From: Pseudomonadota bacterium
GTDB lineage: Bacteria; Pseudomonadota; Alphaproteobacteria; Caulobacterales; Caulobacteraceae
Direction of reading: 5' to 3'
Assembly (NCBI GenBank): GCA_023386645.1
Contig: JAEWJI010000021.1
Coordinates: forward strand, 39,577 to 103,576
Length of the DNA stretch: 64,000 nucleotides
A program made the position numbers and the translations under genes. The notes beneath the pieces are model-generated. The model worked only from the letters and a program-made list of their open reading frames with translations. It was not told where the DNA came from and ran no database searches. Every line of letters starts with the position of its first letter. Position 1 is the first letter of the stretch. Below, piece by piece: positions 40,356 to 48,259 of the stretch.

Positions 40356-41489
40356 TCAGGCCTCGGCGCTGAGCGCCCCGTCGCGCACCTCCACGAACCG
40401 GGCCCGACCATCCAGGGCGTCGAACAGGGCGCGTTCGGTGCCGGTCATGAAGGCCTGCAGGCCCAGCGCCTCGATCTCGTCGAACAGGGCGGCCCGGCGC
40501 CCGGCGTCGAGGTGGGCGGGGGCCTCGTCGAGGAGAAGGATGGGCGCCGCGGCCTGATCCGCCAGCCGCCCGACCTGGGCGAGGATCAGGTTCAGGACCA
40601 GGGCCTTCTGTTCGCCGGACGAGCCTTCGGCGGCCGGCCGGTTCTTCTCGCGGTGGAGAGCGGTCAGGTTTGAGCGGTGCGGGCCGTAGAGTGAGCGGCC
40701 GGCGGCGGCGTCCCGGACACGGGCGCGGGCTAAGCCGTCGCGCAGGACAGACGCGATGGCGTCCTCGTCTACGCCAGAGGCGGCCAGGGCCTCGGCCTCG
40801 CCGTCCAGTCCCAGCTGCGCCTGGGGGAAGGGGCGGTCGCCGCGCGCGTCGACCCCGGCCTGGAGCGCCGTCAGGGCCTCGGCCCGGGCGACGGCCGCGC
40901 GAGCCCCGGCCTCGGCCAGGCGGGCCTCCAGGGCGTCGAGCCACAGGGGATCGGCGGGCCGGCCTTCCACCCCCTCGGTCAGCAGTCTCAGGCGTTCGCG
41001 CAACGCCTTCTCATAGGCCGAAACAGCCGCGGCGTGGTCCGGCCGGGCGGCGAACACTAGGCGGTCGAAGAATTTCAGCCGCTCGGCCCGGGCGTCGGAG
41101 AACAGCCGGTCCTGCTCGGGCGTGGCCCAGATCGGCCGCAGGTGGTCCAGCAGCCGCCCGGGCGGCCCGGTCTCGCCGTCGATGCGGACGATGCGCCGCG
41201 CGGCGCCGGCGCCCTGCACCCCCGTGCCAAGCCGGGTCTCGCCGTCGGGGCCTTCCAGCGTCAGAGCCACGGCCCACGCCCGGCCGCCAGCCTCCCCCGG
41301 TTCCCGCCGGCCCATCTCTTGGGCGGTTGCGCCGCGTAGGCCCTTACCCGGCGTGAACAGGCTGAGCGCCTCCAGCAGGTTCGTCTTCCCCGCCCCGTTC
41401 GGCCCATGCAGCACCACCGGCCGCAGATCCGCCTCCAGCCGCGCGGAGGCATAGGAGCGGAAGTCGGTGAGGGTGAGGGAGGAGATCAC
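40356..41489 (-). CDS. recF: RecF, recombination mediator ATPase
   Basis: A 377-residue SMC-like ATPase that helps RecA loading at single-strand gaps. Walker A is LHGPNGAGKTNLLEALS, the ABC signature is SSGEQKALVLNLIL and Walker B is LLLDEAPAHLD. The start is a GTG (41489). It lies between gyrB and dnaN in the classical order. A 38-bp inverted repeat separates it from dnaN. Confidence 0.95.
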   Translation of the reverse strand: MISSLTLTDFRSYASARLEADLRPVVLHGPNGAGKTNLLEALSLFTPGKGLRGATAQEMGRREPGEAGGRAWAVALTLEGPDGETRLGTGVQGAGAARRIVRIDGETGPPGRLLDHLRPIWATPEQDRLFSDARAERLKFFDRLVFAARPDHAAAVSAYEKALRERLRLLTEGVEGRPADPLWLDALEARLAEAGARAAVARAEALTALQAGVDARGDRPFPQAQLGLDGEAEALAASGVDEDAIASVLRDGLARARVRDAAAGRSLYGPHRSNLTALHREKNRPAAEGSSGEQKALVLNLILAQVGRLADQAAAPILLLDEAPAHLDAGRRAALFDEIEALGLQAFMTGTERALFDALDGRARFVEVRDGALSAEA

Positions 41490-41507
41490 GCTGGGCGGGT
41501 TACACCA

Positions 41508-41640
41508 TTCCGCTCATCCCGGGGAAAGCCGGGACTCGGAGCTTTCGCACGATGCGGCGGATGGGATCGAAGACCTACGCCGTGCGGACCGCTTCTTCGC
41601 CCAAAGAACTGGGTCCCGGCTTTCGCCGGGATGAGCGGAA
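41508..41640. repeat. Element with 38-bp imperfect inverted repeats between dnaN and recF
   Basis: Bases 41508-41545 and 41603-41640 are inverted copies of each other with about five mismatches over 38 bases; both begin or end with TTCCGCTCATCCCGG and its complement. The 57-base spacer has no coding potential. The whole could fold into a long hairpin in the dnaN-recF transcript, or it may be a small miniature-element-like insertion. No transposase is nearby. Confidence 0.7.
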
Positions 41641-41670
41641 GACAAGGGCCCGCAGGAGCGGATGTGAGCC

Positions 41671-42789
41671 CTACACCCTCAACGGCATCAGCACGTACTG
41701 CACCCCCGGGTCGCCGGGATCGAGGACCAGGGTGGGGCTGGCGGGGTCGGCGAACATGAAGGTGGCGTTCTCGCCGGTGATCTGGCCGGCGACGTCCATC
41801 AGGTAGCGGGCGTTGAAGCCGATCTCAAAGGGCTCGTTGGAGTAGCCGATCTCGACCTCCTCGACCCCCTGGCCGGCCTCCATGTTGCGGACCGTCAGGG
41901 TGACGCGGTCCAGCTCGAAAGCCAGCTTCACCGAGCGGCTCTTCTCGGCTGAGATGGTCGCGACGCGGTCGACGGCCGAGGAGAAGACGGCGTTGTCGAT
42001 GTCGGCCTGCTTGTCGTTGCCGCGTGGGATGACTCGGGCGTAGTCGGGGAAGGCGCCGTCGATGACCTTGGAGGTCAGGCTGGCCTGGCCGAACTCGAAG
42101 CGGATCTTCTGCGGGCTGACCTGGACCTCGACCGGGCCCGAGCCGTCGTCGAGCAGGCGGCGAACCTGGTCCACGGTCTTGCGGGGCACGATCACGCCTG
42201 GCCCGCCGGCGGCGCCTTCCGGCGCGGGAGTCTCGGCGAGCGCCAGGCGGTGGCCGTCGGTGGCCACGGCGCGCAGCATCGGCACCCCGGCCTCGGCGAT
42301 GGTGTGGAGATACAGGCCGTTCAGATAGTAGCGGGTCTCCTCTGTCGAGACCGCGAACCGGGTCTTGTCGATCAGCCGGGCCAGGTCTTCCTTGGCCATG
42401 GAGAAGCGCACGCCGGCGGTCTCGGTCGACATCACCGGGAAGTCGCCGGCCGGCAGGACCGGCAGGTTGAACCGCGATCGGCCGGCCTGGACCACCAGGC
42501 GCGGATCGTCGCCCGAGAAGCTGAGCGACACCTCGGCGCCCTCCGGCAGCTTGCGGGCGATCTCGTAGAGGGTGTGGGCCGGCGCCGTGATCTGGCCCTC
42601 GACGTTCACCTGGGCCTCGGCCTCGTCGACCATTTCCATGTCGAGGTCGGTTGCGGCGAAGCTGAGCCGGTCGCGCCCGGCGGTCAGCAGGACGTTGGAC
42701 AGGATCGGAATGGTGTTGCGGCGCTCGACCACGCTCTGCACGTGGCCGAGGGCCCGGAGGAGCGCGGATCGTTCGATGGTCAGCTGCAT
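41671..42789 (-). CDS. dnaN: DnaN, DNA polymerase III sliding clamp
   Basis: A 372-residue beta clamp that tethers the replicative polymerase to DNA. The N terminus MQLTIERSALLRALGHVQS, RRNTIPILSNVLLTAG and the C terminus PGVQYVLMPLRV are diagnostic. The length is normal. It is 171 bases downstream of dnaA and is followed by an inverted-repeat element before recF. Confidence 0.97.
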   Translation of the reverse strand: MQLTIERSALLRALGHVQSVVERRNTIPILSNVLLTAGRDRLSFAATDLDMEMVDEAEAQVNVEGQITAPAHTLYEIARKLPEGAEVSLSFSGDDPRLVVQAGRSRFNLPVLPAGDFPVMSTETAGVRFSMAKEDLARLIDKTRFAVSTEETRYYLNGLYLHTIAEAGVPMLRAVATDGHRLALAETPAPEGAAGGPGVIVPRKTVDQVRRLLDDGSGPVEVQVSPQKIRFEFGQASLTSKVIDGAFPDYARVIPRGNDKQADIDNAVFSSAVDRVATISAEKSRSVKLAFELDRVTLTVRNMEAGQGVEEVEIGYSNEPFEIGFNARYLMDVAGQITGENATFMFADPASPTLVLDPGDPGVQYVLMPLRV

Positions 42790-42918
42790 GTCGTTGCCCG
42801 TGGGCGGCGACTCATCCGGCCGCCTGCGAAATGGCCTGTGACACTAACGGATTGGCGGGAGGGGGCAAGGAAGGCGCGAGGGACGAGGGTTGTGGGTCGA
42901 GGGAGAGTCGGCGACCGG

Positions 42919-42927
42919 TGTGGATAA
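42919..42927 (-). promoter_or_regulatory. Perfect DnaA box
   Basis: TGTGGATAA, the exact complement of the consensus TTATCCACA, lies in the dnaA-dnaN gap 33 bases beyond the dnaA stop. It is a single box. It may titrate or bind DnaA to influence dnaN expression; no other perfect box was seen nearby. Confidence 0.6.
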
Positions 42928-42960
42928 CCTGCGCCGGCTCTTGGCCTTCTCTCCTCGACC

Positions 42961-44376
42961 CTATCCCCGCAGCTTGCGCGTCAGGGCCTCGACGTCCCGG
43001 GCTATCTGGTCGTCGGACGCCATCAGCTCCTCGATCTTGCGCACCCCGTGCAGGACCGTGGTGTGATCCCGCCCGCCGAAGCGCCGGCCGATGTCAGGAT
43101 AGGAGCGGGTCGTGTGCTGCTTGCACAGATACATGGCGATCTGACGGGGGCGGGCCACGGCGCGGGTGCGGCGCTCGCTGAGCAGATCGGCCTGCTTGAG
43201 GTTGAAATGGTCGGCCGTGGTCTTCTGGATTTCATCGACCGTGATGCGGCGTTCCGGCCCCGTGCGCATGGCGGCGCCCAGCAGGGCCTGGACCTCGTCG
43301 ACGCCGAGCTCGGCCAGGCGCTGGCCGGCGGCGGCGGCCAGGGTGTTGACCGCGCCTTCCAGTTCGCGAACCGAGCCGGGGGTGCGGTCTACCAGATGCT
43401 CGATCACCTCGCGACGGGCCTCGCCGGAGACCACCCCCATGCGGGCGAAAGTCTGGAGCCGCTGCTGGGCCACCGCGACCTTCAGCGCGCGGTCGGCGGG
43501 CTCGACTGGGCAGGTCAGGCCGGCGGACAGGTGGCTGCGCAGACGCGGCTCGACTTCCGACAGGGCCGTCGGCGGTCGGTCGGCCGACAGCACGATCCGT
43601 TTGCCGTCCTCGATCAGGGCGGTGAGGGTCGAGAGCAACTCCTCCTGGGTGCCGGCCTTGCCGCCCACGAACTGGACGTCGTCGAGCAGCAGCATGTCGG
43701 CGGAGCGCAGGCTTTCCTTGAAGGCCGCGCCCGAGCGGTCCTGCATGGCGCGCACGAAGGTCGAGAGGAAACGCTCGGCGGTGAGATAGACGACCTTGGC
43801 CTCGGGCCGCAGGCGCTGGGCCTCCCAGGCGATGGCGTTCAGCAGGTGGGTCTTGCCGTAGCCGTAGGGGCCGCAGAAGAAGACCGGGTTGAAGTGGCCG
43901 TCGGCCCACATGGCCGTCTGGCGGGCGATGGCCAGGGCGAAGGCGTTGCCCTGTCCTTCCACGAAGCTGTCGAAGGTCAGCCGCTCCTGAAGGCCGGCGG
44001 CGCGGACCGCGCGGGCGCCGTCGGCGACCGGGGCCACGGTGGCCACAGGGGTCGGCATCGGCGCCGGGCCTGACAGGACGGTCGGGCGCGCGGCCGACGG
44101 CGGCACCGAACCCACCTCGGCGCGGCAGCGGACCTCGAGCCTCCGGGCCAGGCCGTCGAGGCCCAGCCACAGCTCGTTGATCCGACGCTGGGCGTTCTTG
44201 CGCACCCAGTCGCGCGCATAGGCGGTGGGGGTGACGAGGATCAGCTGGCCGGCGCCGTCCGCGCGCACGCCCGACGGCGCGATATAGGAGCTGAACGGGC
44301 CCTCGCCGATCTCGGCGCGCAGCCGCACGGCGGCCTCGGCCCAGATCCGGTCCGGATCGGTCATTCCACGCGTCAT
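42961..44376 (-). CDS. dnaA: DnaA, chromosomal replication initiator
   Basis: A 471-residue AAA+ initiator that opens the replication origin. Walker A is GPYGYGKTHLLNA (from residue 169), Walker B LLLDDVQFVGG, and the DNA-binding domain ends with GRRFGGRDHTTVLHGVRKIE. The Box VII segment reads EPRLRSHLSAGL, with His282 where E. coli has the arginine finger Arg285 (RLKSRFGWGL). I chose ATG 44376, with GGTGG upstream; GTG 44391 and ATG 44364 are alternatives. Two GANTC sites lie about 250-280 bases upstream. Confidence 0.94.
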   Translation of the reverse strand: MTRGMTDPDRIWAEAAVRLRAEIGEGPFSSYIAPSGVRADGAGQLILVTPTAYARDWVRKNAQRRINELWLGLDGLARRLEVRCRAEVGSVPPSAARPTVLSGPAPMPTPVATVAPVADGARAVRAAGLQERLTFDSFVEGQGNAFALAIARQTAMWADGHFNPVFFCGPYGYGKTHLLNAIAWEAQRLRPEAKVVYLTAERFLSTFVRAMQDRSGAAFKESLRSADMLLLDDVQFVGGKAGTQEELLSTLTALIEDGKRIVLSADRPPTALSEVEPRLRSHLSAGLTCPVEPADRALKVAVAQQRLQTFARMGVVSGEARREVIEHLVDRTPGSVRELEGAVNTLAAAAGQRLAELGVDEVQALLGAAMRTGPERRITVDEIQKTTADHFNLKQADLLSERRTRAVARPRQIAMYLCKQHTTRSYPDIGRRFGGRDHTTVLHGVRKIEELMASDDQIARDVEALTRKLRG

Positions 44377-44622
44377 CTCACCAGCCACCACGAGCCCACC
44401 TCCTGCTGAACAGACACCCGCCCCCGCACCTTGAGAGCCGCCAGCTTCAGGGACGCGTTCTCCTGACCCACGGCGCGGGTGCGCCAGCAGGTGGGTGCGA
44501 CCTCAGAGGCAGACTTCTCCCGTCGACGCGACGGAACAGCCCCCTCGCGCCGCCTTCGATCCGTCAGGACGGAAGTACGTTGGAGCCCAAAACTTACGCT
44601 CGCGGCGGGGGCCGTCAACGAT

Positions 44623-44659
44623 GATTCGCAGGCCGTCCGCGAACTAAATTGTTTGACTC
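44623..44659. promoter_or_regulatory. Pair of GANTC (CcrM methylation) sites upstream of dnaA
   Basis: GATTC at 44623-44627 and GACTC at 44655-44659, 32 bases apart. In Caulobacter, dnaA transcription depends on the CcrM methylation state of GANTC in its promoter region. The position on the upstream side of dnaA fits, but no promoter was mapped. Confidence 0.5.
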
Positions 44660-44732
44660 CGCTAAGGGCAATCCACGCTTAGGAAAATGGCGGGTTCGCC
44701 TGTCGGGAGAGCGACGTTCGCGACCTGCGAAC

Positions 44733-44741
44733 TTATCCGCA
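44733..44741 (+). promoter_or_regulatory. DnaA-box-like site upstream of dnaA
   Basis: TTATCCGCA differs from the consensus TTATCCACA at one position. It lies just beside the rpsT terminator hairpin, about 360 bases upstream of dnaA, and could take part in autoregulation. A single near match can occur by chance. Confidence 0.35.
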
Positions 44742-44749
44742 CACAGCGA

Positions 44750-44781
44750 AACGGCGAGAGAGCTATCGCCCTCTCGCCGTT
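44750..44781 (-). terminator. Terminator hairpin downstream of rpsT
   Basis: A perfect 11-bp stem (AACGGCGAGAG with CTCTCGCCGTT) around a 10-base loop, 55 bases beyond the rpsT stop on the minus strand. The T tract after it on that strand is short (TTTC), so termination may be partial. Confidence 0.6.
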
Positions 44782-44836
44782 GAAATCGAGAGACTTTACC
44801 ATGACAGGCCGATGACGGCCGTCAGGATCGACCGCT

Positions 44837-45106
44837 TTAGGCGGCCGACATTTTCTTCAGTTGGGCGGCCAGGCGCGAGACCTTGCGCGAGCCCGTGTTC
44901 TTGTGAACCACGCCCTTGGAGACGGCCCGCATCAGCTCGGACTGAGCCTCCACGAAAGCGCCCTTGGCGGCGGCGGCGTCGCCGCCGGCGACCGCTTCCT
45001 GGAACTTGCGCAGGAAGGTGCGGACGCGGGTGCGGCGCGCCTTGTTCACTTCGGTCCGCGCTTCGATCTTACGGATCGCCTTGCGGGCGCCGGGGTTGTT
45101 GGCCAT
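44837..45106 (-). CDS. rpsT: 30S ribosomal protein S20
   Basis: An 89-residue, Lys/Arg-rich protein that binds 16S rRNA. MANNPGARKAIRKIEAR at the N terminus, NKARRTRVRTFLRK and the C terminus KGVVHKNTGSRKVSRLAAQL match S20. ATG 45106 is chosen; the frame is open five codons further. It is upstream of dnaA on the same strand, an arrangement seen in Caulobacter, with a hairpin terminator between. Confidence 0.95.
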   Translation of the reverse strand: MANNPGARKAIRKIEARTEVNKARRTRVRTFLRKFQEAVAGGDAAAAKGAFVEAQSELMRAVSKGVVHKNTGSRKVSRLAAQLKKMSAA

Positions 45107-45273
45107 CGTCCAAACCTTCAACGGAAAACGCCGCAGACACCCCGTCCACGGCGCGGAAATCGTGTTTTGAAGAGCGAGAACCCGATCCCGTCCGCCAAGG
45201 CAGGCGAACCGGTCTCGCTCAAGAGCGCGCGGCTATAGCTGAATGGCCCGGAAGGGTCAACGCCATCCCGCCT

Positions 45274-46095
45274 TTAGCTCTTCAGTCGCCAGCCGGACTT
45301 GAACACGCGCCAGCAGGCGAACGCCATGACAACCGTCAGCGCGGCGCTCATGGCCACTCCGATCCGCAGATCGCCCTCCGCGTGGCCGATGAAGCCGTAA
45401 CGGAAGCCGTCGATCAGGTAGAAGAACGGGTTGAAATGGCTGATGGTCGCGAACGGCTCAGGCAGGTTCTCGACCAGATAGAAGGCCCCCGACAGGAAGG
45501 TCATCGGCAGGACCACGAAGTTCTGCACCGCCGCCAACTGGTCGAACTTCTCTGACCAGAGCCCTGCCAGCACCCCGATCATTCCCATCAGCAGCGAGGC
45601 GATCAGGGCGAAATAGACGATGGCCGCGACATTCGTCAGGCCTAGCCGGGCGAACGGCATGACGCACGCCGCCGTGACCAGTCCCACCGCGATCCCGCGC
45701 GTGGCGGCGCCCAGGGAAAAGCCGATGGTGAGTTCAAGCGGGCTCAGCGGCGGGGTCAGGAAGTCCGTCGAGGTTCCCATGATCTTGGCCTGGATCAGGC
45801 TGGAGGAGGCGTTGGCGAAGGCGTTGTTCAGGATCGCCATCATGATCAGACCCGGAGCCACGAACTCCGCGAACGGCGTGCCGTGCAGCGGCGGCCGCGC
45901 CCCCTGCAGCGCCACGACAAACACCAGCATGTAGAGAAGGGTGGTCACCACCGGCGCCGCGACCGTCTGGGCCCCGACCTTCCAGAACCGCCGGACCTCA
46001 CGCAGGTAGAGGGTCCGCACCCCGACCCAGTTCATTCCCGCATAGCGGCGCGGCGTCGGCAGGCCTTCGGGCCGGGTGGAGGCGAGATCGGTCAT
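45274..46095 (-). CDS. ABC-2 type transporter permease
   Basis: A 273-residue permease with about six hydrophobic spans, of the ABC2_membrane family (NodJ/YadH-like). Blocks such as LYMLVFVVALQGARPP, GTSTDFLTPPLSPLELTIGF and the late LPMTFLSGAFYLVENLP are typical. It should form a channel with a separate ATP-binding subunit, but no ATPase gene is adjacent on either side. The substrate is unknown; polysaccharide, lipid or drug export are possible. ATG 46095 gives a cytoplasmic N terminus. It is divergent from gcrA. Confidence 0.83.
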   Translation of the reverse strand: MTDLASTRPEGLPTPRRYAGMNWVGVRTLYLREVRRFWKVGAQTVAAPVVTTLLYMLVFVVALQGARPPLHGTPFAEFVAPGLIMMAILNNAFANASSSLIQAKIMGTSTDFLTPPLSPLELTIGFSLGAATRGIAVGLVTAACVMPFARLGLTNVAAIVYFALIASLLMGMIGVLAGLWSEKFDQLAAVQNFVVLPMTFLSGAFYLVENLPEPFATISHFNPFFYLIDGFRYGFIGHAEGDLRIGVAMSAALTVVMAFACWRVFKSGWRLKS

Positions 46096-46281
46096 CGCCG
46101 TCAGATGCGGCGGCAGGACGCGTCGCGCAAGCATCCTCTTGGACGGAACTAGATGTCGTTCCTGTGGACGACACGAATCGCACATGTTGCGCCTGTTAAT
46201 GGCTGCTTTACGATTAGTGGTAGGGCGAGAGGCGAGTTCGCACTCACACCCCAAGATGTTGAATCAACCCCGGAGGCGGCG
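46096..46281 (+). promoter_or_regulatory. gcrA upstream region with GANTC sites and a CtrA-like box
   Basis: The divergent gap between the permease and gcrA. GAATC (GANTC) occurs at 46175-46179 and 46261-46265. At 46196-46210 there is TTAA, seven bases, then TTTA, one base from the CtrA consensus TTAA-N7-TTAA. In Caulobacter gcrA is controlled by CtrA, DnaA and promoter methylation, so these are plausible sites, not proven ones. CGGAGG at 46271-46276 is the gcrA ribosome-binding site. Confidence 0.5.
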
Positions 46282-46806
46282 ATGACGGCGGGCTGGACCG
46301 AAGACAGGGTGGGCGCCCTGAAGAAGCTGTGGCTGGAGGGGCAATCCGCCTCCCAGATCGCGAAACAGTTGGGCGGCGGCGTCACGCGCAACGCCGTGAT
46401 CGGCAAGGTGCACCGGCTGGGCCTGTCTGGCCGAGCCACGCCGTCTCAGCCAGCCCGCGCGACATTCCGGACGGCGCGTCCTCGCCCGGCCCAGCCGGCG
46501 ATGGCCCAACCGTCCGCGCCGCGCCGGATCGAGGCGGTTCAGCCGCGACCGATCGCTCCCACGCCGCCGGTCCCCGCTCCGGCGCCTGAACTGCCGGGCA
46601 CCGCTACGGTGATGACCCTGGGTGCGCACATGTGCAAATGGCCGATCGGCGACCCGTCCTCGCGTGAGTTCACCTTCTGCGGCCGCCGGGCGTCGGAAGG
46701 CGTCTACTGCGGCGAACACGCCAAGGTGGCTTACCAGCCCCAGGTGAAGCGGGGCGGCCGCGACGGCGCCTCGGAACTCGCCCGCTCTCTCCGTCGCTAT
46801 ATCTGA
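46282..46806 (+). CDS. gcrA: GcrA, cell cycle regulator
   Basis: A 174-residue sigma70-associated regulator that recognizes methylated GANTC promoters in Caulobacterales. The N-terminal DNA-binding domain is GWTEDRVGALKKLWLEGQSA followed by TRNAVIGKVHRLGLSGR. A Pro/Ala-rich linker follows, then the C-terminal sigma-binding domain with CKWPIGDPSSREFTFCGRRA and YCGEHAKVAYQP. ATG 46282 follows CGGAGG. It is a strong marker for this bacterial order and for CcrM-based control. Confidence 0.96.
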   Translation: MTAGWTEDRVGALKKLWLEGQSASQIAKQLGGGVTRNAVIGKVHRLGLSGRATPSQPARATFRTARPRPAQPAMAQPSAPRRIEAVQPRPIAPTPPVPAPAPELPGTATVMTLGAHMCKWPIGDPSSREFTFCGRRASEGVYCGEHAKVAYQPQVKRGGRDGASELARSLRRYI

Positions 46807-46826
46807 GCGACGAGAGGCCCGTCCGC

Positions 46827-46849
46827 CTCGCCGGTCCCGCGCCGGCGAG
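46827..46849 (+). terminator. Hairpin downstream of gcrA
   Basis: A perfect 8-bp inverted repeat CTCGCCGG/CCGGCGAG with a 7-base loop, 21 bases after the gcrA stop. No T tract follows, so intrinsic termination is uncertain. Confidence 0.4.
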
Positions 46850-46981
46850 TTCAGGGGGCGGGGGCCGCGGTTCTCCGGGTTGACGCGGCTCCCCGACCCA
46901 CTTGGCCAGCGGCTTGATCGCCCGACCGTGCGCCCCTAGACCCCCCTTAACTCCAGGTCTGTCCCGGTCGCGGATGCCGCC

Positions 46982-47788
46982 TTGCCGATCACCGTCGTCT
47001 TCATACTCAGCGCCAAGCATTCCGGCTCGACCTGGCTCAACCTAGTGCTGGGCAGCCTCGGCTGGACGGTGAACCTGGGCGAATATTACCGCCCCTTCCT
47101 GCTCGACAGTCCGGTGGCCTGTCGCCTGTGCCAGGCGGATGGCTTGCCGGATTGCAGCTTGTTGCACGGAATCGGCGAGGTTCGGGTCGAGGACGCCTTT
47201 CATTTCGCCGCCCAACGCTCCGATAGGTCGGTCATCATCGACTCCTCCAAGAGCCTGGACTGGACCGAACGCTTTCTGGGTCGAGAGGACATCGACGTTC
47301 GGCTGGTCCATTTGATCCGCCACCCCGCCGGGGTAGCGGAGTCGATCGTGAGGCGGGATCCGACCTATCCGCTCGACAAGATCATTCGGAACTGGCGGGA
47401 GGAAAACCGGCGGATCGAGGCATTCACGGCCGCCGCCAGCGCGCCTGGGCGCCAGGTCGCCTATGAGAGCCTGACCGAGGCTCCGGACGCGCATTTTCCC
47501 GACCTGTGCGGCTTCATCGGCGGCCCATGGAACGCGGCGGCGATCCGCTACTGGGAAACCCCGCACCATGGGATGGGCGGCAATGGCGCGAACTCCGTCT
47601 ATCTGAAAGGCCGGGAGGTGCGGACCTACAGCACGTTCGACGACGCCTTCTACGCCGACATCGACAAGCGTCCTTTGGCGGCGGATAGCCGGTGGAAGGC
47701 GCGCTTCTCTTCTGAGGACCAGGCCCGTTTCGTCGCCGATGCGTACTTCCAGGAGGTGAAGGCGCGGCTGAGCCCGGTCGGCTGGTGA
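46982..47788 (+). CDS. Sulfotransferase family protein
   Basis: A 268-residue protein with sulfotransferase features. The 5'-phosphosulfate-binding loop is SAKHSGSTWLNLVLGSL near the N terminus. The 3'-phosphate-binding segment is LVHLIRHPAGVAESIVRR. It probably transfers sulfate from PAPS to an unknown acceptor. The start must be TTG 46982: an in-frame stop lies about 40 bases upstream and no ATG or GTG intervenes. It stands alone between gcrA and a lipoprotein gene. Confidence 0.8.
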   Translation: MPITVVFILSAKHSGSTWLNLVLGSLGWTVNLGEYYRPFLLDSPVACRLCQADGLPDCSLLHGIGEVRVEDAFHFAAQRSDRSVIIDSSKSLDWTERFLGREDIDVRLVHLIRHPAGVAESIVRRDPTYPLDKIIRNWREENRRIEAFTAAASAPGRQVAYESLTEAPDAHFPDLCGFIGGPWNAAAIRYWETPHHGMGGNGANSVYLKGREVRTYSTFDDAFYADIDKRPLAADSRWKARFSSEDQARFVADAYFQEVKARLSPVGW

Positions 47789-47869
47789 CCAACGTTCGTC
47801 AGGATCGGAAAGCCGACGCGCCCTGCTACGGGTGACACCTTGGCAGCCTGTCGAAACAGGGGGTCCGCA

Positions 47870-48238
47870 ATGCGCTCTTCAACCCGTCTCCTCGCCGCAA
47901 TCGTCCTGGCCGCCGCAGCCGCGGTTTCGGGATGCGCCAGCATGATCACTGGCGGGCCGCTGATCAGGCCGGGCGAACCCACCGGGGTCATCCGCATCGT
48001 CAACCAGACCGGCGGTCAGATTCACGCTGTGCTGATCTCCGACTGCTCGGCCTCGACCTATGGGCTGAACCGGCTTCCCAGCGGAATGGCCGTTCCGAAC
48101 GGCGGCCAATACGACTTCACCGTTTCGGCGGGCTGCTGGGACGTGGACGCCGGGACCCTGGGGGTCGGAGAGGCAAGGCAGCGGATGCACATCCCGGCCA
48201 ACGCCATCCAGCCGTACGTGGTCGGCCCGGTTCAGTAG
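47870..48238 (+). CDS. Putative lipoprotein of unknown function
   Basis: A 122-residue protein with a lipoprotein signal (LLAAIVLAAAAAVSGC, Cys22), so probably lipid-anchored facing the periplasm. The mature part contains VIRIVNQTGGQIHAVLIS and YDFTVSAGCWDVDAGT, with two Cys (SDC and AGC) that could pair. I do not recognize a family. ATG 47870 follows AGGGGG; an earlier in-frame TTG (47840) would place charged residues before the signal. It is convergent with apaG. Confidence 0.65.
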   Translation: MRSSTRLLAAIVLAAAAAVSGCASMITGGPLIRPGEPTGVIRIVNQTGGQIHAVLISDCSASTYGLNRLPSGMAVPNGGQYDFTVSAGCWDVDAGTLGVGEARQRMHIPANAIQPYVVGPVQ

Positions 48239-48259
48239 CCGACGGGCCTGCCGGCTCTA

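Larger units (their letters stand above)
44377..44836. other. dnaA upstream region (460 bases, no gene seen)
   Basis: The space between dnaA and rpsT, both on the minus strand. It holds the rpsT terminator hairpin, a DnaA-box-like sequence, and two GANTC sites; any dnaA promoter should lie here. Two small open frames across it (about 67 and 81 codons) have no ribosome-binding site or protein-like composition, so I do not call them. The base composition falls toward A/T around 44640-44695. Confidence 0.6.

Noticed and set aside
44479..44682. 67-codon plus-strand frame in the dnaA upstream region
   Set aside because: No ribosome-binding site, no protein-like pattern, and it crosses the likely dnaA promoter with its GANTC sites.
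42790..44836. Replication origin near dnaA
   Set aside because: Only one perfect and one near-perfect DnaA box and no clear AT-rich unwinding element; in Caulobacter the origin is near hemE, not dnaA.
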